Notes: generated from the sequence alone by a model not told the origin. Shown: positions 40,737 through 49,136, counted from the first letter of the stretch. The stretch is DNA of 64,000 bases from Actinophytocola sp044466355 (GCF_044466355.1 NZ_JBITMQ010000002.1:1-64000); one strand, 5' to 3'. Translations and numbers: made by a program.

Positions 40737-42461
40737 TCAGGTGCTGTTCTGAACATCCATCGGCATGGTCTCGCCCGTGCCCTCGGTGTTCGGCATGACC
40801 CGCGGTTTGCGCATCCACGTGCCGTGCGGACGGGCCAGCAGATCCTTGAGCGGTTCCGGCTTGCCGAGGTGGAAACCCTGCGCGACGCGGACGCCGAGGC
40901 GGGCGAGCGCGTCGACCTGGCTCGCGCGTTCCACCCACTCCGCGACCACCGACACGCCGAGACCGCGGGCGATGTCGACGATGCCCTGCACCAGCACAGT
41001 GTCGCGGCTGCCGTAGTCGATGCCGCGGACGAACTCGCCGTCGATCTTCACGCCGGTGATCGGCAGCTGCTTGAGATGCACGAACGAGCCGAAACCGGCG
41101 CCGAAGTCGTCGAGGGAGATGCGGCAGCCGCTCGCGCGCAGCTGCTGGGCGAGGCTGCGGGCCGCGGCCAGGTTGGTGACGGCGGCGGTCTCGGTGATCT
41201 CGAACCCGAGCCGTCCGGGCGCGACCCCCGCGGCGGCGAGACGGTCGAGGACGTAGTCGCCGAAGTCGCCGTCCTCCAGGGTGCGGCCGGAGACGTTGAC
41301 GTTGAACCGCAGGCCCGGGTACGGGTGGGCGACGAGCGCGTCGATGGCGGTGCCCGCGACCCAGCGGTCGATGTCGAGGACGAGGCCGCTGCGTTCGGCG
41401 GCGGGCAGGAACTCGCCCGGGCCCAGCCGGGGCTGGCGGCCGTCTTCCAGGCGCAGCAGGAGTTCGTGGCCGACGACGCGGTTGCTGCCGAGCTTGACCA
41501 TCGGCATGGCGTGCAGTTCCAGGCCGCCGCCGGTGAGCGCGTTGCGGATGCGGTCGAGCACGGTGACACGCAGGGCGGTGTCGGCGTAGTGGCCCTGTTC
41601 GTAGACGGTGACGCGGTTGCGGCCCGCGTCCTTGGAGGCGTAGAGGGCGAGGTCGGCGTTGGCGAGCACGGCCTGCCAGCTCTCCCCCGACTGGAACCTG
41701 GCCACGCCGGCGCTGACGGTGATGCGGGTGGTGCCGACGCCGCCGGTCACCGGGATCGTGGCGATGGCGTTGCGGAGACGGTCGGCGACGCGGACGGCGG
41801 TGGCCTCGTCGGTGTCGGGGAGGACGACGGCGAACTCGTCACCGCCGAGCCTGCCCAGGACGTGTCCCTCGCCGAGACGTTCGCGCAGGACGTTGGCGAG
41901 CGTGCACATGACCCGGTCCCCCGCCGGGTGGCCGCGCAGGTCGTTGATGTCCTTGAAGTTGTCGAGGTCGAGCAGCAGCAGCGCGCCTTCGCCGCCGAGC
42001 GCGAGCTGGCGTTCGAGCTCCCTGGTGAGGGCGCGGCGGTTGAGCAGGCCGGTGAGCGGGTCCTCGTCGGCCATTCGGACGAGCGCCTTCTGCCATGCGT
42101 CGCGTTCTGCCGGATCGACGTCGGTTTCTCGCCAATGGCTGACATCGATCACCCGATAGAGGTAACCCTCGTTGAGCCGGGTGCACCGCACGTCGAGCCA
42201 GCGGTGTTCGTCGGTGCCGGTGCTGGTGGACAGGACGACGCTGACAGCGGTGTCGGTGTCGCCGTCGGGGTCGCTCGGGCCGTCCGGTGCGCCGGCGAGC
42301 AGTGCGGGCAGGGAGCGGCCGATCGCCTGTTCGGGGGTGAGGGCCAGCAGCTCGGCCATCAGGCGGTTCAACCAGCGCACACGGCATCGCGTGTCCGTCA
42401 CGGCGAACGCCGTGTCGGCGGCATCCAGCACCTCGTTCAGTGAGGTGCCGTCGCTGTCCAT
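40737..42461 (-). CDS. PAS-GGDEF-EAL cyclic-di-GMP protein
   Basis: 574 aa from ATG 42461. An N-terminal PAS-like region (LNEVLDAADTAFAVTDTRCRVRWLNRLMAELL, about residues 6-110) is followed by a GGDEF domain with DPLTGLLNRRAL and RLGGDEFAVVLPD, intact at the catalytic loop. The EAL domain begins near residue 318; the motif is ELLLR (EAL variant), and the metal and base residues are present in NVNVSGR, FEITET, DDFGAGFGS, KIDGEFVRG, VVAEWVE and QGFHLGKP. It may both make and degrade c-di-GMP. No membrane segments, so it is cytoplasmic. Confidence 0.95.
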   Translation of the reverse strand: MDSDGTSLNEVLDAADTAFAVTDTRCRVRWLNRLMAELLALTPEQAIGRSLPALLAGAPDGPSDPDGDTDTAVSVVLSTSTGTDEHRWLDVRCTRLNEGYLYRVIDVSHWRETDVDPAERDAWQKALVRMADEDPLTGLLNRRALTRELERQLALGGEGALLLLDLDNFKDINDLRGHPAGDRVMCTLANVLRERLGEGHVLGRLGGDEFAVVLPDTDEATAVRVADRLRNAIATIPVTGGVGTTRITVSAGVARFQSGESWQAVLANADLALYASKDAGRNRVTVYEQGHYADTALRVTVLDRIRNALTGGGLELHAMPMVKLGSNRVVGHELLLRLEDGRQPRLGPGEFLPAAERSGLVLDIDRWVAGTAIDALVAHPYPGLRFNVNVSGRTLEDGDFGDYVLDRLAAAGVAPGRLGFEITETAAVTNLAAARSLAQQLRASGCRISLDDFGAGFGSFVHLKQLPITGVKIDGEFVRGIDYGSRDTVLVQGIVDIARGLGVSVVAEWVERASQVDALARLGVRVAQGFHLGKPEPLKDLLARPHGTWMRKPRVMPNTEGTGETMPMDVQNST

Positions 42462-42522
42462 CCGCGTGCCTCGCCGGGGTTGATCGGACAATTGCGCACG
42501 AAGCGTAGTCGACTGGGTGGGG

Positions 42523-42873
42523 TCAGCGCAGCCGCTCGAGCCCATGGGCGTTCTCGACGACCGTCGCGGCGAGGTCGCGCAGCTCGTGCGGGCCCGCGCC
42601 GTCGTCCGCCGCGGTCGCCACGTCCTCGGCGGCGCAGCGGAGCTGGAACAGCCGGTCCTGCAGGTCGGCGAGCTCCGCGGCGGACAGCACGACCGCGTCT
42701 TCGGGCAGGCCGCCGCGCTGCACCGCGGATCTGCGTTCGTAGGCGCGCTGGCGGCACGACTGGGAGCAGTAGCGGCGTGGCCGGCCGACCTTGCCGTCCT
42801 CCGGCAAGCGAAGACCGCACCACCCGCAGTGCCGGACGGCGGTGCGGGACTTGACTCGTTCTGGAGCGATCAC
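42523..42873 (-). CDS. Small zinc-finger-like protein
   Basis: 116 aa from ATG 42873. CGWCG (near 16-20) and RYCSQSCRQRAYERR (near 34-48) form a four-Cys FCS-like zinc-binding knuckle with a basic helix, as in several actinobacterial proteins of unknown function. The C-terminal half is a helical Leu/Ala/Glu-rich segment (AAELADLQDRLFQLRCAAEDV). Possibly binds nucleic acid. Confidence 0.75.
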   Translation of the reverse strand: MIAPERVKSRTAVRHCGWCGLRLPEDGKVGRPRRYCSQSCRQRAYERRSAVQRGGLPEDAVVLSAAELADLQDRLFQLRCAAEDVATAADDGAGPHELRDLAATVVENAHGLERLR

Positions 42874-42938
42874 CTGACGAACCTCACGTGGCAGACGCTA
42901 GCTGGCAAGGGCCCGGCCACCCACGAGCCACGCCGCTG

Positions 42939-42960
42939 ATGCACACTCGACAGTGTGCAT
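42939..42960. promoter_or_regulatory. Inverted repeat ATGCACACT-CGAC-AGTGTGCAT over the GDPD start codon
   Basis: Perfect 9-base arms with a 4-base centre. The GTG start codon at 42955 lies within the right arm, so a bound repressor or an RNA hairpin would mask translation initiation. No separate ribosome site is visible. Confidence 0.65.
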
Positions 42961-43737
42961 GACCACGCTTTTTTCGGCGGCCCGTACCCGCGTGCGTTCG
43001 TCCACCGGGGCTGGCACTACGACGACCTGGCCGGCATGGAGAACTCGCTGTCGGCGTTCCGGCGGGCGGTGAGCGAGGGCTACCACTATGTGGAGACCGA
43101 CGTCCACGCGACGTCCGACGGAGTGGTGGTCGTGCACCACGACGCGGTGCTCGACCGCACGACCGACGGGTGCGGGGCGATCGCGCGGCAGCCGTGGCAG
43201 GTCGTGCGTACCGCGAAGATCGGTGGGCGGGAGCCGGTGAGCAGGCTGGAGGACGTGCTGGAGGAGCTGCCGGACGCGTTCTTCAACATCGACGTCAAGG
43301 CGTCGCAGGCGGTTCAGCCGCTGATCGACACGCTGCGGCGGACCGACTCCTACCACCGGGTGTGTGTGGCGTCGTTCTCGGAGGCACGGCTGGAGCAGGT
43401 GCGCCGATATGCCGGTGAGGAGCTGCTGACGTCGATGGGCACGAAGGCGATCGCGCGGCTGTGGGCGGCGGGCCGGCTGCCCGCGTTCGTGCGGGGCAGG
43501 CGCGGGCACCAGCGGATCGCGCAGGTGCCGGTGCGGCAGGGGCGGCTGACGATCGTGGACAAGCGGTTGATCGCGGCGGCGCGGCGGCGTGGTATCGAAG
43601 TGCACGTGTGGACGATCGACGAGCCGGACCAGATGAACGAGCTGATCGACCTCGGTGTGGACGGGATCATGACCGACCGGCCGGGTGTGCTGCGGGACGT
43701 GCTGCGCACGCGGGGCCTGTGGCCCACCCACGCGTGA
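42955..43737 (+). CDS. Glycerophosphodiester phosphodiesterase
   Basis: 260 aa, GTG start within a palindrome. GDPD motifs: VHRGWHYDDLAGMENSLSAF with the catalytic His and Glu-Asn, YVETDVHATSDGVVVVHHDAVLDRTTDG with the metal ligands and second His, FNIDVKA, and MTDRPGVL near the end; given as short blocks. No signal peptide. It hydrolyses glycerophosphodiesters to sn-glycerol-3-phosphate plus an alcohol. Confidence 0.94.
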   Translation: MHDHAFFGGPYPRAFVHRGWHYDDLAGMENSLSAFRRAVSEGYHYVETDVHATSDGVVVVHHDAVLDRTTDGCGAIARQPWQVVRTAKIGGREPVSRLEDVLEELPDAFFNIDVKASQAVQPLIDTLRRTDSYHRVCVASFSEARLEQVRRYAGEELLTSMGTKAIARLWAAGRLPAFVRGRRGHQRIAQVPVRQGRLTIVDKRLIAAARRRGIEVHVWTIDEPDQMNELIDLGVDGIMTDRPGVLRDVLRTRGLWPTHA

Positions 43738-43741
43738 GGCC

Positions 43742-44449
43742 CTAGCGCAGGGACTCGCCGATCGCGATCGCCCGTTCGCGGGTGAGGTCGCCTTCCACGC
43801 GGTAGGTGACGCCGTCGCGTTCCCAGATCAGGGTGCTGCCCGCGAGGCGGGCGGACTCGTCGCGCAGGGTGCCGTCGCGGTCGGTGTAGAGGACCGGGTG
43901 GGGGCGGTCGACCCAGATGGCGGGGGTGCCGTCGACGGTGACGTGGTGGACGTCGACGGCGTGGGTGAACTTGGTGAACATCGGGGCGAGGCCGCCGTCG
44001 AACTGGTCGACGCGCACGCCGCTGAACGCCATGGTCACGACGCGGTCGCCGTCGACCAGGCGGACGGCACCGGGTGGGCCGAGTCCGGTGGGCAGGCGGA
44101 GCGGGAAGTCGACGGCGGCGCGGGCCTGGTCGAGGGTGACGTCTCGTTCGTTGGGCAGGGGCGGGTCCAGTGACGGGGTGACCGGGGCGGGCTGGTGCTG
44201 GATCTCGACGCCGCCGATGCGCAGGAAGTCGAGGACGGTGGCGCGGACCGCCGGGGACACGACCATGGCGGTCGCGAGCGCGACCACCGCGGCCACGACC
44301 GCGGCGAGGACACGGCGCCACCACCGGGTGGGTGCGGGTGTGGCGATGCGGGCCAGGACGGCGTCGGTCACGTCGGGCGGGTCGGGCACGTCCAGGCGGG
44401 TGCCGAGCGCGTGCAGGGCGGACTCGAGGGCGTCTCGGTCAGCGGCCAC
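43742..44449 (-). CDS. Membrane anti-sigma-like protein
   Basis: 235 aa from GTG 44449, overlapping the sigma gene by 11 bases. A ~45-residue cytoplasmic head with LESALHALGTRLDVPDPPDVTDAVLARI, one transmembrane helix (VLAAVVAAVVALATAMVVS, about residues 47-65), then an extracytoplasmic domain without Cys, including VHHVTVDGTPAIWVDRPH. The head lacks the HxxxCxxC zinc motif of ZAS anti-sigma factors. Position and topology suggest that it restrains the coupled sigma factor and senses an outside signal. Confidence 0.82.
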   Translation of the reverse strand: MAADRDALESALHALGTRLDVPDPPDVTDAVLARIATPAPTRWWRRVLAAVVAAVVALATAMVVSPAVRATVLDFLRIGGVEIQHQPAPVTPSLDPPLPNERDVTLDQARAAVDFPLRLPTGLGPPGAVRLVDGDRVVTMAFSGVRVDQFDGGLAPMFTKFTHAVDVHHVTVDGTPAIWVDRPHPVLYTDRDGTLRDESARLAGSTLIWERDGVTYRVEGDLTRERAIAIGESLR

Positions 44450-45026
44450 GGGGCACCTCCTCCGCCAGTCGTGACGGCAGGGCGCGGCGCAGCTTGTCCA
44501 GGGCGCGGGACAGGCGGGACTTCACCGAGCCGCGTGGCCAGCCCAGCACCTGCGCGGTCTCGGACTCGGACAGGTCGAGGAAGTAGCGGCAGGTCAGCAC
44601 GAGCCGGTCGCGGTCGGGCATGGCGTTGACGGCGGCGAGCAGGACCGCGTGGGTGTCGGCGGCGACCGCCGACTGTTCCGGTGACGCGGGATCGGCGGTG
44701 TCCGGGTGGACCGCCACCCGCAGTTCGAGCGTGGTGCGGCGGCGTGCCGAGCGGCGCAGGTTGTGTGTCTCGTTCGCGACGATCCGCAGCAGCCACGGGC
44801 GGAACGCGGCGCCGTCGCGGAACGAGCCGAGCGCGCGGTAGCCCTTCACGAACGCCTCCTGCACCACGTCCTCGGCTTCGTTGCCGGCGCCGAGCAGGTA
44901 GGCGGTCCGGTGCGCGAGCGCGCTGTACCGGGCGACCAGCCGCGCGTACGCGTCCTGGTCACCGTCGCGGGCTCGTGCTACTGCCTCGTCCTCGTCCGTC
45001 TCGTGCTCCTCGACCGGTCTTTCGTC
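44439..45026 (-). CDS. ECF sigma factor, start codon unclear
   Basis: Region 2 and 4 signatures are clear: DGDQDAYARLVARYSALAHRTAYLLGAGNEAEDVVQEAFVKGYRALGSF and LVLTCRYFLDLSESETAQVLGWPRGSVKSRLSRALDKLRRAL, described as blocks. The only in-frame GTG/ATG is at 44867 (VVQEAF), which would remove most of region 2.1-2.2. Frame upstream of it reads DEDEAVARARDGDQDAYARL without any ATG, GTG or TTG before entering the divergent gene. A one-base error or indel near 45030, where GTG at 45037 is out of frame, or an unusual start codon would explain this. The upper boundary given is approximate. Confidence 0.8.
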   Translation of the reverse strand, partial: DERPVEEHETDEDEAVARARDGDQDAYARLVARYSALAHRTAYLLGAGNEAEDVVQEAFVKGYRALGSFRDGAAFRPWLLRIVANETHNLRRSARRRTTLELRVAVHPDTADPASPEQSAVAADTHAVLLAAVNAMPDRDRLVLTCRYFLDLSESETAQVLGWPRGSVKSRLSRALDKLRRALPSRLAEEVPRGR

Positions 45027-45075
45027 AGGTGGTACACCGCCGGAACCGGATCGGTTCCACCGGTGTAGTCGGAGT

Positions 45076-45771
45076 ATGAGAACGCGGCGATTCCTCGTGA
45101 TGACGTTGGCCTTGCTGACGACCGTGCTGGCGACCGGGCTGCTCGCGGCCCCGGCCGCGCGGGCCGGTGGGTGGGAGGAGACCCTGCTCGACCCGCCGCC
45201 CGCGCGGATCGAGGCCGGTGTGACCTACACGTTCGGCTACTGGATCCTCCAGCACGGGTCGTATCCGTTCCGGGGTGGCGACCTGGGGCAGACGGCGCTG
45301 CGGGCGACCGACGAGAAGGGCACGGTCATCGACTTCCCGGGCACCCCGGCCGCGACCGCGGGCCACTTCTCCGCGGAGGTGGTGTTGCCGCACGACGGCC
45401 GGTGGACCATCGGGTCACAGCACGCGGTGATCATGCCCGACCCGCTGGTCGCGACCGTGACGGTGCCGGGGCCGGTGGAGATCGCGCCGAGCATGATGAC
45501 CTCGCGCGCACCCCACGACTGGGGTCGGGTGCGGCCGTCGTTCCCGCCGTCCTCGCCCGACGCGAACATGGGCGCGCCGGTGGACGGGGTGCCCGAGTCA
45601 CCGCGTCCGCTGGTCGAGCCGCAGCGGGTGGCGCCACGCAGCCAGGAGACCGTGGTCCCGGCGGACGAGCCGGGCGCCGCGCTTCCGGTGTGGCTGGTCG
45701 TCGCGGGCGGCGCCGCGACACTCGGGTTGGCGGCCTGGCTGGTGCGCCGCCACCGGCGCGTCAACGCCTAG
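45076..45771 (+). CDS. Secreted Ig-like (CopC/YtkA-like) protein with C-terminal anchor
   Basis: 231 aa. Signal peptide (FLVMTLALLTTVLATGLLAAPAARAGG). The domain from ~33 to 135 has TYTFGYWILQHGSYPFRGGDLG and PGTPAATAGHFSAEVVLPHDGRWTIG, a beta-sandwich pattern shared with YtkA/CopC-like proteins. A Pro/Ser-rich linker leads to a final transmembrane helix (LPVWLVVAGGAATLGLAAWLV) and a basic end RRHRR. Extracellular, membrane-bound. Function unknown; divergent from the sigma/anti-sigma pair, so it may be part of that regulon. Confidence 0.8.
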   Translation: MRTRRFLVMTLALLTTVLATGLLAAPAARAGGWEETLLDPPPARIEAGVTYTFGYWILQHGSYPFRGGDLGQTALRATDEKGTVIDFPGTPAATAGHFSAEVVLPHDGRWTIGSQHAVIMPDPLVATVTVPGPVEIAPSMMTSRAPHDWGRVRPSFPPSSPDANMGAPVDGVPESPRPLVEPQRVAPRSQETVVPADEPGAALPVWLVVAGGAATLGLAAWLVRRHRRVNA

Positions 45772-46405
45772 GCGGCTTGCCCTGCCACGCCGCCTGCCAG
45801 GTCTTCGGGCCGAGCAGGCCGGACGCCTTGATGCCGTTGGCGCGCTGCAAAGCCAATACAGCTGTACGGGTTTCGTCGCGGTAGCAGCCGGTGCCCTGGA
45901 AGTCGTAGCCGAAGGCGTTCATCCGCAGCTGGAACGTGCGCAGCGCCGGGTCGCAGTCGCCGTACCGGAAGACCTTGCCCGGCCACGGCGGCATCCCCGC
46001 CGGTGGCGTCGAGGCGCCGCCGCCGAGGTAGGCGGACTCGGCGTAGGTGGGGACGCGCTTGCTGCGGGCGTCCCCGTCCTCGCGCAGGCCCAGCGTGCGG
46101 GCGCAGGTCCAGGGCTGCCAGCCGCGCATCCGGTACAGGTACAGCGCGCGGAAGTCCTGTTCCGCCGGTGCGGCCTGGTGCGGGAGGCCGCGTCCGCCGA
46201 CGCTGCGCCAGGTGGGCAGGTCGAACTGGTAGGCGCCGTAGTACTTGCCGCTCGCCGACACGATGTCGTAGCGGCCGCCGGACTCGCAGTGGCGCAGGCG
46301 AGCCCAGTCGTCGCCGCCCGGGTCGGCCGAGGCCGTCCGCGCGAGGCCGAGCACGACACCCGCGGCCACGAGGAGTCCGATGAGGACGATCCGTCTACCG
46401 CTCAT
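45761..46405 (-). CDS. Rpf-like transglycosylase with peptidoglycan-binding domain
   Basis: 214 aa from ATG 46405. Signal peptide (RRIVLIGLLVAAGVVLGLARTASA), then a resuscitation-promoting-factor catalytic domain: WARLRHCESGGRYDIVSASGKYYGAYQFDLPTWRSVGG with the catalytic Glu in CESGG, quoted in blocks. A C-terminal PG_binding_1 domain (LRTFQLRMNAFGYDFQGTGCY, AVLALQRANGIKASGLLGPKTW) follows. Secreted muralytic enzyme acting on peptidoglycan during growth or spore germination. Four GTCACA-type 9-mers upstream suggest MtrA control. Overlaps the convergent gene by 11 bases. Confidence 0.93.
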   Translation of the reverse strand: MSGRRIVLIGLLVAAGVVLGLARTASADPGGDDWARLRHCESGGRYDIVSASGKYYGAYQFDLPTWRSVGGRGLPHQAAPAEQDFRALYLYRMRGWQPWTCARTLGLREDGDARSKRVPTYAESAYLGGGASTPPAGMPPWPGKVFRYGDCDPALRTFQLRMNAFGYDFQGTGCYRDETRTAVLALQRANGIKASGLLGPKTWQAAWQGKPPRR

Positions 46406-46425
46406 GACCAGCACCGTACGTTTTG

Positions 46426-46470
46426 GTCACAGAAGTCACAACCGCACCATCAGTCACACCTGTCACGGCA
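46426..46470. promoter_or_regulatory. MtrA-type box: five 9-bp direct repeats of GTCACAnnn
   Basis: Starting at 46426 the sequence falls into 9-mers GTCACAGAA, GTCACAACC, GCACCATCA, GTCACACCT and GTCACGGCA; four of five keep GTCAC. MtrA of Mycobacterium and Streptomyces binds directly repeated 9-base GTCACA-type motifs and controls cell-wall hydrolase genes including rpf genes. The box lies 21-65 bases upstream of the Rpf-like start and also upstream of the divergent MFS_UMF1 gene. Confidence 0.75.
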
Positions 46471-46555
46471 CTGTTTCGCATCACCTGTCCCAAGTGGATC
46501 ACCGGACCGGCCCCTCCCTGTAGGGTCCGCGTGCGACGGCGGGACTGGAGGATGG

Positions 46556-47986
46556 ATGAGCGTGGTGGACGGCAGCCCCGAGACGGTGCCCAGCGCACCG
46601 GACCGCAGGCGTGAGCAGCGCGGTTGGGTCTGGTACGACTGGGCGAACTCGGTGTTCCCCACATCGGTCATCACCGTGTTCGGGTCGCTGTACCTGACCG
46701 CCGTCGCGGCCGAGGCCGCGCTCGCCGACACGGCCACGAACGGCCCGAACCCGTGCCCCGCCGACGGTGACGGCGGCACCAACAAGCTCGTCGACTGCCA
46801 GATCTCCGTGTTCGGCTGGCACTTCCAGGCCGGTTCGCTGTGGGGCTACCTGCTCGCCGCGGCCACGATCATCCAGGTGCTGATCGTGCCGTTGCTCGGC
46901 GCCATCGCCGACCGCACGCAGAACAAGAAGCGGATGCTCGCCGTGTCCGCGTTCGGCGGCGCCACCGCGACGCTGCTGATGTCGCTGGTCGCGGGCACGA
47001 ACTGGCAGCTCGGGGTGATCCTGTTCATCCTCGCCAACATCGGCTACGGCTGTTCGGTCGTCATCTACTACTCGTTCATCCCCGAGATCGCGACCGCCGA
47101 CGAACGGGACGCCCTGTCCACCCGCGGGTGGGCGTTCGGGTACCTCGGCAGCGGCACCGCGCTGCTGGTGCAGCTCGTCGTGTACCTGATGCACGAGTCA
47201 CTGGGCCTGACCGAGGGCGGCGCGGCCCGCATCGCGTTCCTGCTGTCGGGGCTGTGGTGGGCGGCGTTCACGATGATCCCGCTGCGCAAGCTCAAGGACC
47301 ACCAGCGGCCGCACGGGTCCGAACACGGGCCGGGCGGGGTGCTGGTCGGCGGGTTCCGGGAGCTCGGGAACACGCTCAAGCTGGCGCGGGCGTACCCGCT
47401 GACGCTGGCGTTCCTCGGCACGTACCTGATCTACACCGACGGCATCGCCACGGTCGCGAACGTGTCGGCGCAGTACGGCTCGGAAGAGCTGAACTTCGAC
47501 GAGACCGTGCTCATCTCCACCATCCTGATCGTGCAGTTCGTCGCGTTCGTCGGTGGTGTGCTGCACGGTCTCGTGGCCCGCCGCGTCGGCGCGAAACGCA
47601 CGATCATGATCAGCCTGACGGTGTGGCTGGTCGTGATCGGCGCAGCGTACTTCGTGCAGGCCGGACAGGCGCTCCAGTTCTACCTGCTGGCCGCGGGCAT
47701 CGGGCTCGTGCTCGGCGGGACGAACGCGTTGTCGCGGTCGCTGTTCAGCCAGATGGTGCCGCCCGGCAAGGAGGCGCAGTACTTCTCCATCTACGAGATC
47801 GGCGAGCGCGCCACCTCGTGGATGGGTCCGCTGCTGTTCGCCGCGGTCGCCGGGGCGACGGGGTCCTACCGGCCGGCGATCATCTCGCTGGTGATCTTCT
47901 TCTTCGTCGGGCTGGTACTGATGTTCTTCGTCCCGGTCCGCAAGGCCATCCGCGCGGTCGGCAACCCGGAACCCACGATCCTCTAG
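46556..47986 (+). CDS. MFS transporter, UMF1/Atg22-like
   Basis: 476 aa from ATG 46556 with GGAGG just before; ATG 46552 is out of frame. QRGWVWYDWANSVFPTSVITVFGSLYL is the typical start of the MFS_UMF1 (vacuole effluxer Atg22-like) family, seen as WVWYDWANS. About 12 helices, with LGAIADRTQNKKRMLAVSAFGG as loop 2-3. Substrate unknown; amino acids in the eukaryotic relatives. The stop overlaps the convergent GyrI-like gene by four bases. Confidence 0.93.
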   Translation: MSVVDGSPETVPSAPDRRREQRGWVWYDWANSVFPTSVITVFGSLYLTAVAAEAALADTATNGPNPCPADGDGGTNKLVDCQISVFGWHFQAGSLWGYLLAAATIIQVLIVPLLGAIADRTQNKKRMLAVSAFGGATATLLMSLVAGTNWQLGVILFILANIGYGCSVVIYYSFIPEIATADERDALSTRGWAFGYLGSGTALLVQLVVYLMHESLGLTEGGAARIAFLLSGLWWAAFTMIPLRKLKDHQRPHGSEHGPGGVLVGGFRELGNTLKLARAYPLTLAFLGTYLIYTDGIATVANVSAQYGSEELNFDETVLISTILIVQFVAFVGGVLHGLVARRVGAKRTIMISLTVWLVVIGAAYFVQAGQALQFYLLAAGIGLVLGGTNALSRSLFSQMVPPGKEAQYFSIYEIGERATSWMGPLLFAAVAGATGSYRPAIISLVIFFFVGLVLMFFVPVRKAIRAVGNPEPTIL

Positions 47987-48600
47987 GGCCGGGGGCTGAC
48001 CGGCTGGCGGAGCACGGTCTTCAGCTTCTCCGGGGCGGTCCGGCGCGGGTCGCTCAGGTACACCTCGTGGTGGCGGTCCCGTTCCGTGAGGCCGTGCGCC
48101 GGGAGGTACTCGGTGTGCAGCTCCGTCATGATCGGGGTCTCGTCGTCGTAGGAGCCGACGTGCAGGACCTGCGCGCACCGGCCCTCGTGCAGCGTCTCGT
48201 GCTCCACCAAGGAGATGGCGGGGTCCTTCTTCTTGGCCAGCGCGACCGCCGCGGCCTCCGTGACGTCCTCGGCGGTGACCCAGTCCGGCAGGCTGATCAG
48301 CATCCGCCACAGCCACTCGTCCTTCGCGCGGGTCGTGAACACCGCCGGATCCGGTGACCACCACAGCCCTTCCAGCGGGCCGACCACGAAGTCCCTGCCC
48401 GCCCGCTTGCCCGTGAACTTCAGCGTGTACGCCACCGCGTACAGCGCCGCCACCGCCCGCGCGTACTGCGGCGCGGTGTTCGGGTTCCCCTTGCCCGATA
48501 CCGCGATGAACCGTTGCCGCGGCACGTCCACCAGCGCCCACCCGCGGTTCTTCGGCGCGTACAACTCCTTCAGTTCACGTTTCACGTCGTAGCCGCTCAC
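47983..48600 (-). CDS. GyrI-like small-molecule-binding protein
   Basis: 205 aa from GTG 48600, in a GTGA overlap with the PadR stop. GYDVKRELKELYAPKNRGWALVDVPRQRFIAVSGKGNPN at the start and DETPIMTELHTEYLPAHGL near the end fit the GyrI-like family, shown as short blocks. Such proteins bind or hydrolyse small molecules and often accompany a regulator. Here it is coupled to a PadR repressor. Confidence 0.88.
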   Translation of the reverse strand: MSGYDVKRELKELYAPKNRGWALVDVPRQRFIAVSGKGNPNTAPQYARAVAALYAVAYTLKFTGKRAGRDFVVGPLEGLWWSPDPAVFTTRAKDEWLWRMLISLPDWVTAEDVTEAAAVALAKKKDPAISLVEHETLHEGRCAQVLHVGSYDDETPIMTELHTEYLPAHGLTERDRHHEVYLSDPRRTAPEKLKTVLRQPVSPRP

Positions 48601-49112
48601 GACAGTTCCTCCCGGTACGCGGCCAGCCACGCCTGCTCGGCGCGCAGCTGGGACAGTGAGTGGTCGAAGATCGCGCGGACGAACGGCGGCGCGTCCCCTG
48701 GCACGGCGGCGCGGATCCGCTGCTCGCGTTCGGCGAGGGTCTCGGCGCGGCGGGCCAGCGCGGCACGCAGCCGGGCCGGTGGGATCACCGGCTGGTTGGC
48801 CAGGCCGACGAGCAGCGGGGAGAACACCGGCCGCACCTCGGCGATCGCGGCTTCCGCGGCCTCCGCACACACGCGGCGGCCTTCCGGCGTCGGCGCGAAC
48901 ACCTTGCGTGCCCTGCCCCGCGCCGGTTCTCCGGTCGGCTCGATCAGGCCGCGGCCCCGCAGCTTGGTGAGCAGGTAGTAGATCGAGCTGAAGCCGATCT
49001 CGGTCCACTCGCGCATGCCGCGCTCGGTGATGACCTCCTCCAACTCGTAGCCGTGGCGCGGTTTCTCCACGAGCAGGCCGAGGAGTGTCAGTTCGGCCGA
49101 GGTGAGATCCAC
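48597..49112 (-). CDS. PadR family transcriptional regulator
   Basis: 171 aa, GTG start. PadR winged helix: LLGLLVEKPRHGYELEEVITERG and SSIYYLLTKLRGRGLIEP, then ARGRARKVFAPTPEGRR as the wing. The C-terminal helices mediate dimerisation. A palindrome containing a -10-like TAGAAT lies 6-23 bases before the start codon, so the mRNA is probably leaderless and autorepressed. First gene of the PadR-GyrI operon. Confidence 0.92.
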   Translation of the reverse strand: MDLTSAELTLLGLLVEKPRHGYELEEVITERGMREWTEIGFSSIYYLLTKLRGRGLIEPTGEPARGRARKVFAPTPEGRRVCAEAAEAAIAEVRPVFSPLLVGLANQPVIPPARLRAALARRAETLAEREQRIRAAVPGDAPPFVRAIFDHSLSQLRAEQAWLAAYREELS

Positions 49113-49117
49113 CCGGC

Positions 49118-49135
49118 TATTCTAGCGGTAGAATA
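49118..49135 (-). promoter_or_regulatory. PadR operator/promoter TATTCTA-N4-TAGAATA
   Basis: Perfect 7-base arms with a 4-base centre. On the minus strand TAGAAT at 49124-49119 is a -10 element whose start point would coincide with the GTG at 49112. Confidence 0.65.
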
Positions 49136-49136
49136 A

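Noticed and set aside
46406..46555. ydaO/c-di-AMP riboswitch upstream of the Rpf-like gene
   Set aside because: Looked for because actinobacterial wall-hydrolase genes often have one, but the gap is short and none of the conserved riboswitch blocks is visible; GTCACA repeats explain the region.
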